A stretch of DNA of 64,000 bases from JADCRZ01 sp041751095 (lineage in GTDB: Bacteria > Bacteroidota > Bacteroidia > Chitinophagales > Chitinophagaceae). This document shows positions 1 through 8,426 of this stretch, piece after piece (within the stretch, counting starts at the first letter, position 1; the number at the start of each line of letters is the position of its first letter). The translations under genes were made by a program, and so were the position numbers. The stretch lies in NCBI GenBank assembly GCA_041751095.1, contig JBGSYC010000181.1, positions 62,001 to 126,000 on the forward strand. Direction: 5' to 3'. The notes under the pieces were generated by a model, which was given only the letters and a program-made list of their open reading frames with translations, was not told where the DNA came from and ran no database searches.

Positions 1-110
1 AACCAGCCCAATAACTTCTGGGCGCCATGCGCAAAAAGTACAAGAGCGAGGAATAAGCGCAAAATTAGTGGTGCTGTACCGTCGTTTGTTTTAAAAAGCA
101 GTGATTTCAT
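1..110 (-). CDS. DoxX family membrane protein, partial (N-terminal 36 residues)
   Basis: This gene runs off the left edge of the window; only its first 36 codons, read from ATG at 108-110, are visible. The peptide has a short polar start (MKSLLFKTNDGTAPLILRLF), a hydrophobic stretch, and then AHGAQKLLGW, which is the signature at the end of the first membrane helix of DoxX proteins. DoxX proteins are small four-helix inner-membrane proteins linked to thiol and redox homeostasis. A purine-rich GGGAGG ribosome-binding-like run lies about 20 bases before the start. The function of this copy cannot be judged from the fragment. A second DoxX gene lies at 16901-17326. Confidence 0.75.
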   Translation of the reverse strand, partial: MKSLLFKTNDGTAPLILRLFLALVLFAHGAQKLLGW

Positions 111-245
111 TCCGATAAGGATTTTTTTCTTTTATCCTCCCTTTCCCTATTTTACATTCGCATCACTCCTGTCTAACATTTGGGGAGTATCTCATTGAGT
201 TGTAAACCATTTCTGTCAAAGCAAATTTTAAAAGAAATTACTCAG

Positions 246-788
246 TTAGCTTTTCTTAGCCTGTACTTTCAACATTACCATGACGTTATCAGATAACACC
301 AAACTGCTACCTCCAACCTTAAAATCTCTCCGGTTAATTTTAAAACTGCCGCTAAATGAATAGCCTTCACTACTTGCCACAGCAGTAAAAGGAAATGAAA
401 TAGGTTTATTAGATTCCTTAACACTTAATACCCCTTCAAACACATAAGAACCCTGCACCGTACCACTTAATATTTTAGAAGAAACAAGGCTAATTTTTTT
501 AAATGTGGCTGTATTAAAATACTCCTCCTTCTTTAAATGTCCATCCCTTGAATTATTGCCTGTATTAACTGTACCTGCATCCACCGTTACGTTAAATGAG
601 GCTGCAGAAAGGTTGGCTGGATTGAACACAATACTGCCCTGTAATCCGGTAAAACTTCCGTTCACAGTGAACCCCAAATTTTTAATGGTAAAATTTACTG
701 CTTGCTTTTCATCTTTAGGGGTATAAGTTTGAGCCATACTGGTGAACACAATTGTAAGGCTGTACAATAAGATTGTAATTTTTTTCAT
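246..788 (-). CDS. YceI family lipid-binding periplasmic protein
   Basis: The product is 180 residues, counted from ATG at 786-788. That start was chosen because it opens directly into a Sec signal peptide (MKKITILLYSLTIVFTSMAQ); an in-frame upstream Met would put 35 polar residues before it. The body matches the YceI lipocalin-like barrel: it has the central FTGLQGSIVFNPANLSAASF region followed by a GHLKKEEYFNTATF-type segment, both typical of the family. YceI proteins bind isoprenoid-like lipids in the periplasm, but the ligand here is unknown. The gene lies 34 bases downstream of the barrel gene at 823-1563 on the same strand, so the two are probably co-transcribed. Confidence 0.9.
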   Translation of the reverse strand: MKKITILLYSLTIVFTSMAQTYTPKDEKQAVNFTIKNLGFTVNGSFTGLQGSIVFNPANLSAASFNVTVDAGTVNTGNNSRDGHLKKEEYFNTATFKKISLVSSKILSGTVQGSYVFEGVLSVKESNKPISFPFTAVASSEGYSFSGSFKINRRDFKVGGSSLVLSDNVMVMLKVQAKKS

Positions 789-822
789 AACGCTTTTCTT
801 TATTGAACTATTTTTATTGGTG

Positions 823-1563
823 TTATAATTGATACGATACACCAATTCCGAAGTTGTTAGATTTATTTCTAAAACGGTTAATGGAACTGCCATCGGGCAA
901 TACCTGCTTAATATTTTCGGTGGTATGTTCCGTAAATAAAAATTGATATATGCCTCTCAATGCCCACCGGTCATTAAGTTTATATTTTACAAAAAATTCA
1001 GAGTTAAGGCTGCCCCTGTCGTGGTCGCCGGTAAGTAAAACATTAAAAGGAGTAGGTTTTGCAGAGGGTTCGGTAATGGTAACCCCGTTACTTAAAAATA
1101 CTGCCGGAGACTTTCGTCCAAATGAAGCACCGATAAGGTCAATATTAAAGCCACCACTCCATTTAGGGCTAAAGTTGTAACCAAAATTAGCCGTTAAATT
1201 TAGAGCATTTACAAAGGGGCGTTGAACCGTTAAGGTATCCCAGTTTTCAGGACGCTGGCCTGCAAAAACAATCAGGAAAGGTGTGGTGCTTGTACGAGTG
1301 AATTTGGCTGGCCCGGCAGTTGTATATTCCAGTTTGGTTCCAAATGAGCTGGTTAACCTTGCACCAATACCAGCCTCCCAATTTTTCTTTTTTCCAAAAC
1401 CAAATTTCCAATTGTACACATAAGATGCCGCACCTGAACCTTGTGAAGTACCGATAGTTCCAGTTATATCTGCAAACTTGTTTGTAGTATTCACACTTTT
1501 TTGTTGGGCAAATCCAATTAAACTACTAATTGTAATAAATGCCACTATAAATATTTTCCTCAT
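823..1563 (-). CDS. Outer-membrane beta-barrel protein, uncharacterised (DUF5777-like)
   Basis: The product is 246 residues with a clear Sec signal (MRKIFIVAFITISSLIGFAQ). Alternating aromatic and polar strands follow (VYNWKFGFGKKKNWEAGIG, NLTANFGYNFSPKWSGGFNI, NNFGIGVSYQL), and the terminal leucine after an aromatic-rich last strand is typical of an outer-membrane barrel. It resembles the barrel proteins that accompany YceI genes in Bacteroidota, and the YceI gene directly follows here. The transported or bound substrate is not apparent. It could be a DUF5777-type protein, but this is judged from layout and composition rather than from an alignment. Confidence 0.7.
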   Translation of the reverse strand: MRKIFIVAFITISSLIGFAQQKSVNTTNKFADITGTIGTSQGSGAASYVYNWKFGFGKKKNWEAGIGARLTSSFGTKLEYTTAGPAKFTRTSTTPFLIVFAGQRPENWDTLTVQRPFVNALNLTANFGYNFSPKWSGGFNIDLIGASFGRKSPAVFLSNGVTITEPSAKPTPFNVLLTGDHDRGSLNSEFFVKYKLNDRWALRGIYQFLFTEHTTENIKQVLPDGSSINRFRNKSNNFGIGVSYQL

Positions 1564-1724
1564 GGTTGCCTTTTTTATAATTGTACGGCAATACTGAAAT
1601 ATCCTTACAGCAGATTGGAAATTGATTTATCCTATTTATCAATGCTGAACCTTGCAATAAAAAAGCTATCCTTTTGAGACAGCCTTTTGTATTGGATATT
1701 GAAAACGGGATATATCTGAATATT

Positions 1725-2631
1725 TCATTTCTTCGATAAATCCTTAAATGCTTTTTCAAACTTTTCTATTTTAGGTGCTACCACTGCCTGCCAATACCCC
1801 TGTGCCTTGTTATTATTGCAATAATCCTGGCGATAATCCTCTGCTGCGTAAAATTTAGTGAGCGGCTGCACCTGTGTTACAATTGTTTTATCAAACACAT
1901 TATTTTCTTGCAATGAATTATTACTTTAACAGCCACATTTTTTTGATAATCACTATTACAGAAAATAGCAGAGCGGTATTGGGTGCCTTCATCAGCACCC
2001 TGTTTGTCTAAAGTTGTTGGATTGTGTATACGAAAGAAAACTTTAAAAATATCTACCAGCTTTATTTCATTGGGATTATATACTACCTGCGCTGATTCTG
2101 TATAGCCGGTATTACCTGTGCTAACGTCTTCATAATTTGGGTTAGCCTTAGTTCCTCCTGAATAACCTACTGCAACATTGGTAACACCTTTTAATTTTTG
2201 ATAGATAGCCTGGATACTCCAGAAGCAACCACCAGAATACAACCGTATCTGATTGATTAGCCAGCTTAGCTTCAGCATCGGCCTTGGAACAAAAGCCTGA
2301 TGCGGCAGAATTAATGCAATAACGCATACCGGTTTTAGTTGGGCCATCTTCAAATGCATGGCCTAAATGGCCGCCACACTTTGCACACATTATCTCTGTC
2401 CGCTCCATTCCATCAGTATTATCTTTCTTAACCTTTTCCCATCTCCTTATCAAAACTTGGCCAGCCGGTTCTACTGTCGAACTTAGCATCACTGCTAAAT
2501 AATTCATTGCCGCAGGCAGCACAGGTGTAGTATCCCTTTTTATCATTGTGCAGCAACTTGTAATTTACCCACCCCCTGATTACAGCTTCCATTGCGTGTT
2601 CGGGACTTGCAACCGATAGCGTAATTACCAT
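1725..2631 (-). pseudogene. msrBA: Methionine sulfoxide reductase MsrB-MsrA fusion, three frameshifts
   Basis: Read from 2631 downward, frame one gives an MsrB start with zinc ligands CAACG and the core RTGWPSFDKEM. Near 2440 the frame changes to give the second zinc pair CAKCGGHLGHAF and the catalytic segment MRYCINSA. Near 2250 it changes again to give the MsrA active site SGGCFWSIQ and the family core VGYSGGTKANPNYEDVSTG. Near 1915 it changes a third time to the MsrA tail (FYAAEDYRQDYCNNN). Together these pieces make one MsrB-then-MsrA protein that would reduce both methionine-R- and S-sulfoxide. No single frame is intact, so the gene is either dead or damaged by indel errors. It lies directly downstream of the Rieske/ferric reductase gene. 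Confidence 0.85.
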
Positions 2632-2643
2632 GTCCGGCGCACA

Positions 2644-2670
2644 TTAAAGCCTTACAAGTATTTGCAAGGC
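2644..2670 (-). terminator. Weak hairpin terminator candidate behind the Rieske gene
   Basis: Nine-base arms at 2649-2657 and 2662-2670 pair with one G-T wobble around a four-base loop. On the minus strand a short T-run (three Ts) follows. The position, about 30 bases after the stop at 2701, suits the Rieske gene. The T-run is short, so this is a weak call. Confidence 0.4.
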
Positions 2671-2700
2671 TTTAGAAGACTTTAACAGTTAATGTCTGCA

Positions 2701-4593
2701 TCAATATTTATCTACAATATGAATGTTGTTTTTAGCATCAATTTTTAAGATACCCCAATTGTCCATAGACGATAAGGTGCCTTTAATTTTAACTGGCACA
2801 CCAATATAGTTCAGCACTTCATTATTCATCTTCTCTCCATTTAACCCAACCAGTATTGCATATTTATTTTGATTATTCACTTCATACTTTAATACCGGCA
2901 TGATACCGCCGCTGATGCACCTTGCAGCACAACTAAGGTGTGGCTTTCCCTGGCCGGGGTTCATGGCACCGAAGTAACATTTAGGGTCTACTATTTCACC
3001 ATGCAAGGTTTGCATGCCCAGGTTTGTTATATTGATAACTGAAGCAACCGGCGCCTGTATCACTTCAAATGAATACTGTCCATTTTCAATTTCCATCACC
3101 GGATTATTGGTAGTGCCGATAATACACTGGCTGCATACTTCTACACAGTCTTTACTGCTGTCGCTGCAACCAATAATATTGCTGCTTAGATACCCGGTAA
3201 GCCTTACATACTTTACACTATCGCCTTTCAATATTCTTTTCACCACTGCATCTGCACCAAACTTAAAAGCATCCATCAGCAAAATTGTTTTAAAGGCTGG
3301 GTTGCCATAAGTGTCTTTGCCATTAATGATTTTTAAGACAGGCACAGGCTTATCAGACAACCAGCCTTCCATTTTTTCTACATTGTTGTAATCAATGGCA
3401 AATCCCGATATCTTTTCCTGTCTGCTGCTTAAAACCGCACCGATAACTAAAATAAAAAGGAATGCTGCAAGTGCTGTTAGTCTGCTTATAGTAAAAAGGC
3501 TTTTATTATTTTTTGCCCAGCCAATAAAAAATAAAGATGATTTTTTTTTCTGCATTGCCCTGGCAATTACAACAGGATCAATAAAAGTTCCTTCCGGCAA
3601 TGCAGTTGTATTTACATAAATTTTATCTGCTTCCAGTCGTAATCGATAAGTAGCAATTTTTTCAGTAAAAGGTGCAGGGGCACAGCCATCTTCCGGCCTG
3701 TACTGATAACCATGCCAAGGGCAGGTGATGCAGCCATCAACTACTTTTCCCTCTCCTAACGGCCCCATCTGGTGCTTGCAAACATTGTGTACGGCGCTTA
3801 ACTTTCCATTGTATTTAAAAATGGCCACCCTCTCCTTATTTACATTCACCATCTTAGCCTTATCTTCATCTATCTCATCAAGCCTGCACACATAATTCCA
3901 GTCTTTATCTAAAGTATCAGTATGTTTTTTGTCTTCCCTATTTTCTTTAACAGCAGCCCACAGATGTAAGCCGGCCACAGCAGCAAATCCTGCAATTGAT
4001 AAAGCAACAAGTACGGGGCTTTTTTCAAACTGAATAATACCCAATGCAACATGAAGCATTATCAAACCATAAGCAACATACACCAGCATGTGCATCACTT
4101 TCCAAAACTTAGGGCTGAGAAAATGCAACCAAAAATCGTGGCTGGTAAAAGCCATTGCGGCCAAAATTATCAATGCAAAAAAACCAAGTGTTTGAAACGG
4201 AAAAAAGATGACTGAATCATAATGCAGATTACTTGTAAAAAGAGATAGTAACGGATTTACATTTCCATTGCCATGGAATTGGAACAAACTTAACAACGAA
4301 TGTACCAATGCAATCACAAACATAGAAACCCCCAGGTGGCGGCGGTTATACAGTATGGGTAAAAATTTATCAGACAAACGGCTCAACGGTCCAATAGCCA
4401 AAATTACATGCAGCAATAAAATTGCCAATGTACCAAAAGCCCTTATTAACGTAGTATTGATATTCTGTGACGGATATTTTAAAACAGTAATGCCAATAAA
4501 AGTAACCAGGTACAAAATGATCGCAACCCAAAGGACTGCATCGTATTGCTTTTTAAATTTATTCCATAACACAGGTTGGTAACTTGCACTCAT
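2701..4593 (-). CDS. Ferric reductase-like transmembrane / Rieske 2Fe-2S fusion protein
   Basis: The product is 630 residues. Residues 1-210 form a six-helix ferric-reductase-like (haem b) membrane domain with histidines placed in helices (LLHVILAIGPLS, FVIALVHSLLSL, MHMLVYVAYGLIMLHVALG). Residues 230-325 are a Rieske domain with both cluster motifs intact: C272-x-H274 and C291-x-x-H294. A single membrane helix follows at about 368-390. The last 230 residues are a cysteine-rich extracytoplasmic domain with two CxxC-containing clusters. The layout suggests electron transfer from haem through the Rieske centre to a partner on one face of the inner membrane. Two tiny membrane-protein genes lie immediately upstream. 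The C-terminal domain is not recognised. Confidence 0.8.
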   Translation of the reverse strand: MSASYQPVLWNKFKKQYDAVLWVAIILYLVTFIGITVLKYPSQNINTTLIRAFGTLAILLLHVILAIGPLSRLSDKFLPILYNRRHLGVSMFVIALVHSLLSLFQFHGNGNVNPLLSLFTSNLHYDSVIFFPFQTLGFFALIILAAMAFTSHDFWLHFLSPKFWKVMHMLVYVAYGLIMLHVALGIIQFEKSPVLVALSIAGFAAVAGLHLWAAVKENREDKKHTDTLDKDWNYVCRLDEIDEDKAKMVNVNKERVAIFKYNGKLSAVHNVCKHQMGPLGEGKVVDGCITCPWHGYQYRPEDGCAPAPFTEKIATYRLRLEADKIYVNTTALPEGTFIDPVVIARAMQKKKSSLFFIGWAKNNKSLFTISRLTALAAFLFILVIGAVLSSRQEKISGFAIDYNNVEKMEGWLSDKPVPVLKIINGKDTYGNPAFKTILLMDAFKFGADAVVKRILKGDSVKYVRLTGYLSSNIIGCSDSSKDCVEVCSQCIIGTTNNPVMEIENGQYSFEVIQAPVASVINITNLGMQTLHGEIVDPKCYFGAMNPGQGKPHLSCAARCISGGIMPVLKYEVNNQNKYAILVGLNGEKMNNEVLNYIGVPVKIKGTLSSMDNWGILKIDAKNNIHIVDKY

Positions 4594-4617
4594 ATTGTCG
4601 GTTGGTTTTTCTAATTC

Positions 4618-4716
4618 TTAAGGACGCAACACAATGGCAATTACCAGCAACAAAATAATCATTACAGTAACTACTATCCATGTAAAGAAATGTTGTTTCC
4701 GCAGTTTGTAATTCAT
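4618..4716 (-). CDS. 32-residue single-span membrane protein
   Basis: This very short ORF begins at ATG 4714-4716 and ends with TAA at 4618-4620. It encodes a basic N-terminus (MNYKLRKQHFFTW) followed by about 18 hydrophobic residues and LRP. Its start overlaps the stop of the upstream 67-residue gene as ATGA, a typical sign of translational coupling. It lies 24 bases before the Rieske gene. The design resembles the small helper subunits of respiratory membrane complexes, such as CcoQ-like peptides, but there is no sequence signature, so any role is inference. Confidence 0.55.
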   Translation of the reverse strand: MNYKLRKQHFFTWIVVTVMIILLLVIAIVLRP

Positions 4717-4916
4717 TGCATATTTCTTTTAGTGGCGGCTGCCTTATATAAAACCATTGGCCAAAGTAATAGAACAGCAGGCATGATGATTAATTTAAAC
4801 CAAAAAGATGACGCAACTACTGCCGCATCAATTTTAGTCACTTTAAAAAAAGAAAACCATATTGCTATGCTGATACCTGCAATGAAATACACATAAACAG
4901 AATAAATGACTATCAT
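4713..4916 (-). CDS. 67-residue two-span membrane protein, unknown
   Basis: The product has two hydrophobic stretches, at residues 2-24 and 37-58, joined by a short charged loop, and a basic tail (YKAAATKRNMQ). No family is recognised. It overlaps the next small gene by four bases and precedes the Rieske/ferric reductase gene, so it is most likely part of the same membrane redox operon. Upstream it is separated by only nine bases from the end of the broken SDR gene. Confidence 0.55.
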   Translation of the reverse strand: MIVIYSVYVYFIAGISIAIWFSFFKVTKIDAAVVASSFWFKLIIMPAVLLLWPMVLYKAAATKRNMQ

Positions 4917-4925
4917 GCTCTTTTT

Positions 4926-5585
4926 TTAAAGTTCAATAATATATTCCGTTTGCACACCTTCAACTATTTTTCTTATACATAAAGCAATAAAAACAGGTTT
5001 TGTCCATGAAATAAAATCGGCATCCGGCATTACATCCCTGTTAAATGCAGTATCCAATGTGTCAGGAAGCAAAATGTATGCTGAAGTTCCTGATGTATTT
5101 TCACTTTCATTGATAAGTGTTACATAATGGTACAATGTTTTATTGGATAAAGCATACGCAATATTATTTACTGCTGTTGAAGTTTCCATGGCAGCTTTTG
5201 CCCAATAAAAATCAGTCTCAATCTCTTTTCCGGTGCCTGTTGATATTAACTAGAGGGCTTGCAATATTATGTGCCGTTGACACATTTAACCCCATCATCT
5301 TTTGAAAATCTGACGAATAGTTCTGTGTTATATCGCCACTTATATATCCACCAGTTAAAAAAAATCACAGCATCAAGGTGCTGCTGGGTTTCCATAATTT
5401 CTTCTACTAACGACGCAGCAGATACTTCATCCAGTAAATCAACACGAAAGATTTTTAAATGTCTATTGCCCTGCACTTCTTCCCGGCTTATAATATTGAT
5501 ATGATATTCGATTGCCTGTTCAAAAGGCCGCCACAATTGTTCTGCCTAAACTACCGGACGCTCCTGTGATTAGAATATTTTTCAC
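4926..5585 (-). pseudogene. Short-chain dehydrogenase/reductase, frameshifted
   Basis: A GTG start at 5583-5585 gives VKNILITGASGSLGRTIVAAF, the glycine-rich Rossmann start of an NAD(P)-dependent SDR, and the frame then meets TGA. A second frame at 5267-5536 continues the protein (HLKIFRVDLLDEVSAASLVE, typical of SDR strand 3), and a third at 4926-5189 supplies the C-terminal half ending in IRKIVEGVQTEYIIEL. At least two indels break the gene. Residues of the active-site region (the Tyr-x-x-x-Lys segment) may fall between the frames and are not confidently visible. The substrate is unknown. Confidence 0.7.
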
Positions 5586-5597
5586 TACAGTATTTTA

Positions 5598-5997
5598 CTA
5601 TTGAATAGAAACAACCTTTGCGGGTTTGTCTTCTTTTTCAGGTGCATACACCATTACAGTTTATTTCAACTTGTTCGGGCAATGTAAAACTATGAAATGT
5701 TTTACCCGCATCACCCAGTGATATTCGTTTCAAACGGTAATTGGCAAGCGTTACCCCCGGGCTCGTGTAGGCACCACTTTACTTACCCCATTTTGAATAA
5801 ATCAGCAATATGGCCGTGATGCCCATTGCTGCACCAATGCCCATTCTTCTAATCATTGGCGAAGGAATTAATGTGTTTACCTGAAATGCCGGATGCTCAA
5901 ATAAAATAACAAAGCTGCTGGCAGAAATGATATACGTTCCCAACGCCCATGCTCCTATCAAGTAGCTTTTCCACTGTATACTGTTTGCTGCCACCAT
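5598..5997 (-). pseudogene. Aquaporin / MIP family remnant
   Basis: Frame one (5997 down to 5779) encodes two membrane segments with MIRRMGIGAAMGITAILLIY and SKWGK, which is the N-terminal third of a MIP-type channel. An in-frame TAA follows, exactly where the family has a polar residue. The frame then continues SGAYTSPGVTLANYRLKRIS, which corresponds to the first half-helix where a working aquaporin has NPA; here it reads SPG. After GDA the family resemblance stops and an unrelated tail runs, with another frame change, to a stop at 5598. Two thirds of the channel are missing, so this is a true remnant rather than a single sequencing error. Confidence 0.65.
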
Positions 5998-6021
5998 TAG
6001 TTATCATCAATTAAACTGCAA

Positions 6022-6348
6022 TCAAAACGGTGTATATACAGATTCAAGGCTTAGGTGTTGTGCATATTTTCGCTGCCTGTCTGTAAAAAAACTTTTGCTA
6101 AAAGAGTCTTTCCATCCAAGCCTGTTCCAATAATAACTGAGTACAATTGTATTATCATTAACTGATGGTGAGGTATCTTTGGAATGCTGCAATAAGGACG
6201 TTGAACTTTTTACAGGCATTCTGAAATTTATTTTTTGCATCATGTCTGTAGCCATCTTAGCGGAGTAGGTTAAAAACCCTGCCAGTATCAGCACATAAAC
6301 GATAATGGAATATGGTACTGCCGATACTTTAGCCTTTGAGATATACAT
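6022..6348 (-). CDS. Hypothetical 108-residue membrane-anchored protein
   Basis: The product has one hydrophobic helix (PYSIIVYVLILAGFLTYSA, residues about 12-30) and a soluble tail of about 75 residues with no recognised motif. It lies 27 bases after the YHS-domain gene on the same strand and 24 bases before the aquaporin remnant. Given the decay around it, the ORF may itself be shortened. No function can be assigned. Confidence 0.4.
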   Translation of the reverse strand: MYISKAKVSAVPYSIIVYVLILAGFLTYSAKMATDMMQKINFRMPVKSSTSLLQHSKDTSPSVNDNTIVLSYYWNRLGWKDSFSKSFFTDRQRKYAQHLSLESVYTPF

Positions 6349-6375
6349 GGTTTTGAAATTAAAGATTGGAAAATA

Positions 6376-6846
6376 TTATTTGAAGAACTTACTCCAGGAA
6401 ACATCTGCCTTTAGTTTTAAATTAGCTTCGTTTTTATTCCATTTGGTCAATGTATTATTGCTCCATGAATGATAGAAAAGATATAATTTACCACCAACGA
6501 TTTTAAAAGTTTCAGGGTCAATCTCTACTTTTTCGCCTGTAGCACCCATTGCATAAGCACACCATCCGCCGTACTGGGGCTCATATTTTTTGTAATCTTT
6601 TTTAAAGAGCTCTTTATCTTCTGCAGTACCAAAATAATAGGTTACTCCTTCCGCTGCTGCCGCTAATTCTTTTTTTCCCTTAATGGCTTTGTTTTGTGTG
6701 AAATATGCCACGGGGTCGTAGCCCTGTAATGCTACATTTCTTTCAATATTAAACTGTGCTGTACGGGTAGCCTGTTGTGCAAACGCAGTGCTGTTAATTA
6801 AAAGAACTGCAAATACTGTTGTAAAAATTGGTGCGAACTTTCTCAT
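6376..6846 (-). CDS. Secreted YHS domain-containing protein
   Basis: The product is 156 residues with a Sec signal (MRKFAPIFTTVFAVLLINSTAFA). It then reads NVALQGYDPVAYFTQNKAIK and ends through KIVGGKLYLFYHSWSNN, the two hallmark blocks of the YHS-domain family found in Bacteroidota and Proteobacteria. A single free cysteine (GGWCAYAMG) sits in the domain core. Members are linked to metal handling, but no biochemical role is firmly established. The gene is complete. A second, broken YHS gene lies at 17428-17886. Confidence 0.85.
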   Translation of the reverse strand: MRKFAPIFTTVFAVLLINSTAFAQQATRTAQFNIERNVALQGYDPVAYFTQNKAIKGKKELAAAAEGVTYYFGTAEDKELFKKDYKKYEPQYGGWCAYAMGATGEKVEIDPETFKIVGGKLYLFYHSWSNNTLTKWNKNEANLKLKADVSWSKFFK

Positions 6847-7496
6847 TTTTTCTCTTTTAAATGTCTTTAGATTTTATAAATACAAATAGCTTTTTTGACC
6901 GGCTATTATAAACTATGTGCTGATAAGGTTACAGTTTATTGATAAAGGTTTTTTGCTGCATCCTTCTCTCCCAAATAGTCGGAACACCTTTATTATCCTT
7001 ACAAACACAAAAAAGATTTTCTCTTTAATTTAATTCCGCCCCAAAAAAGAAAGCTTTAGAGTGTAGTTTAATTTACGAAAGGCAAGTATTTAAAGTAGTG
7101 GTGAGCAGGTATGATTTTCAACTGACTAGCATTTTTAGCACTGCCGCAATTTGCAGCCTGATCAAATTACTTGTATATACAATGAAGAACATTGAGGCTG
7201 CTCTTGCTCTCAAAAAAAATTATCTTAGTATTTGAAGACGAAAGTCCGTTCAATGTCTGTGCGCAAACTGTTACCTACTGGGCAGGTTTTTATTGTCCGA
7301 CTAAAATACGCTACTAACCCATACTGCCCTTATTGGACAATGGTTTGATGAATAAAGAGATTTGGTAAGATAGCAGGAAAACAATGAGGTAGATTAGCAT
7401 AACAGCTTTGAAAATAGAATAGCAGCATACAAAAAAGTAAATATAATCTGCCATGTTCTTTTTCATAGAAAGAGATGATACCGAATTTAAATATGG
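6847..7496. other. Intergenic stretch, no gene seen
   Basis: About 650 AT-rich bases separate the YHS gene from the anti-sigma-like gene. Both strands were read and no ORF with a recognisable motif was found. A short plus-strand run near 7210 (KKIILVFEDES) recalls the start of a receiver domain, but it has no start or continuation. Both flanking genes are on the minus strand, so this holds the promoter of the YHS gene; no convincing TAnnTTTG core was found. Confidence 0.5.
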
Positions 7497-7757
7497 CTAT
7501 TTTAGTTTCTCTTTCATCCTGGCTTTAAAATCCTCGGATGCTTTTACCGGCGGCTGCTTCTCCATTTCTTCAAAATACCCTTTCATGGTATCATCAATCA
7601 TATCAGACTGTTCGGTAAAATTCTGGCAGCATTTACAAAAGCGCAAATGAATTCTCATTTCAATTTTCTGTTTGAAAGAAAGCTTTTCCTCCTTGTTACG
7701 CAACGATAATATGCAAGTCTCGTAACAATTGTTTAAAATCCGACTAAAGTATCCCAT
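7497..7757 (-). CDS. Putative anti-sigma factor, zinc-finger (zf-HC2-like)
   Basis: The product is 86 residues. The block MRIHLRFCKCCQNFTEQSDM gives the His-x3-Cys-x2-Cys pattern of zinc-binding anti-sigma domains. The gene begins seven bases after the end of the ECF sigma factor gene on the same strand, the usual order for a sigma/anti-sigma pair. The protein has no membrane helix, so it would act as a small cytoplasmic anti-sigma factor. It is shorter than classical membrane-spanning anti-sigma factors, and that role is inference from motif and context. Confidence 0.65.
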   Translation of the reverse strand: MGYFSRILNNCYETCILSLRNKEEKLSFKQKIEMRIHLRFCKCCQNFTEQSDMIDDTMKGYFEEMEKQPPVKASEDFKARMKEKLK

Positions 7758-7763
7758 TGTCTG

Positions 7764-8342
7764 TTACAATACACCTTTTTTTTCAAGGCAAGTTCGTAAA
7801 ATTGTTTTTGAGCGAAATACTATCACCCAGTAATTAGACGAAGTTATATTATGCTCCTTACAAATATTCTCCGTTTTTTCATCCTCTATGTATTTTGAAA
7901 CAAAAACCGCTTTTAACTTAGGTGGCATTTTTTCCAAACAAATGCTTAGAAACTTTTGAAATTCCTTGCTCATAAGATAACCATCTGCGGCTTTTGAAAA
8001 ATAATTATCTACCACTTTGTCACTCCACCTGCCATAATTGGTTTGGTCAAAAAAACAGCTTTCAAAAGACTCTTCTGTCTGGTCAAGATAACTGGAAAAA
8101 TTGTCGGTAACTTTTGGTTTACGATAATAATCAATTATTTTATTTTTTAAAATCGCCATCAGCCAGGTTTTTTCGGAGGCTGTGCCATTGTAAGTTTCCC
8201 GCCCTTTGTAAGCTGACAAAAAAGTTTCCTGCACCAGGTCTTCTGCCTCTTCTTTCTTTCCAACTTTATAATATGCAAAAGAAAATAAGTAGTCAGTGTA
8301 GTTATCCGCCCAGCTATTGTAATTCAGTGTGTTTACCTGCAT
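7764..8342 (-). CDS. ECF-type sigma-70 family RNA polymerase sigma factor
   Basis: The product is 192 residues. Region 2 is clear: YYKVGKKEEAEDLVQETFLS, then KTWLMAILKNKIIDYYRK, the helix that contacts the -10 element. Region 4 begins at MPPKLKAVFVSKYIEDEKTE with a helix-turn-helix. It would redirect RNA polymerase to a small regulon, probably under control of the zinc-finger protein encoded directly downstream. Its region-4 recognition helix (SSNYWVIVFRSKTILRTCLE) is close to the form seen in the sigma factors of Chitinophagaceae metal-stress loci. The regulon cannot be identified from this window. Confidence 0.88.
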   Translation of the reverse strand: MQVNTLNYNSWADNYTDYLFSFAYYKVGKKEEAEDLVQETFLSAYKGRETYNGTASEKTWLMAILKNKIIDYYRKPKVTDNFSSYLDQTEESFESCFFDQTNYGRWSDKVVDNYFSKAADGYLMSKEFQKFLSICLEKMPPKLKAVFVSKYIEDEKTENICKEHNITSSNYWVIVFRSKTILRTCLEKKGVL

Positions 8343-8426
8343 TTTTTTGTATCTGTTTGTCGCTTCAAATATACTCGAAAACGATGGAAGAACAGTAAGA
8401 CTGATTTTACTATTGTTATCAATTTC

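Noticed and set aside
6847..7496. Possible receiver-domain gene near 7210 (KKIILVFEDES)
   Set aside because: No start codon, no continuation of the fold and a stop shortly after.
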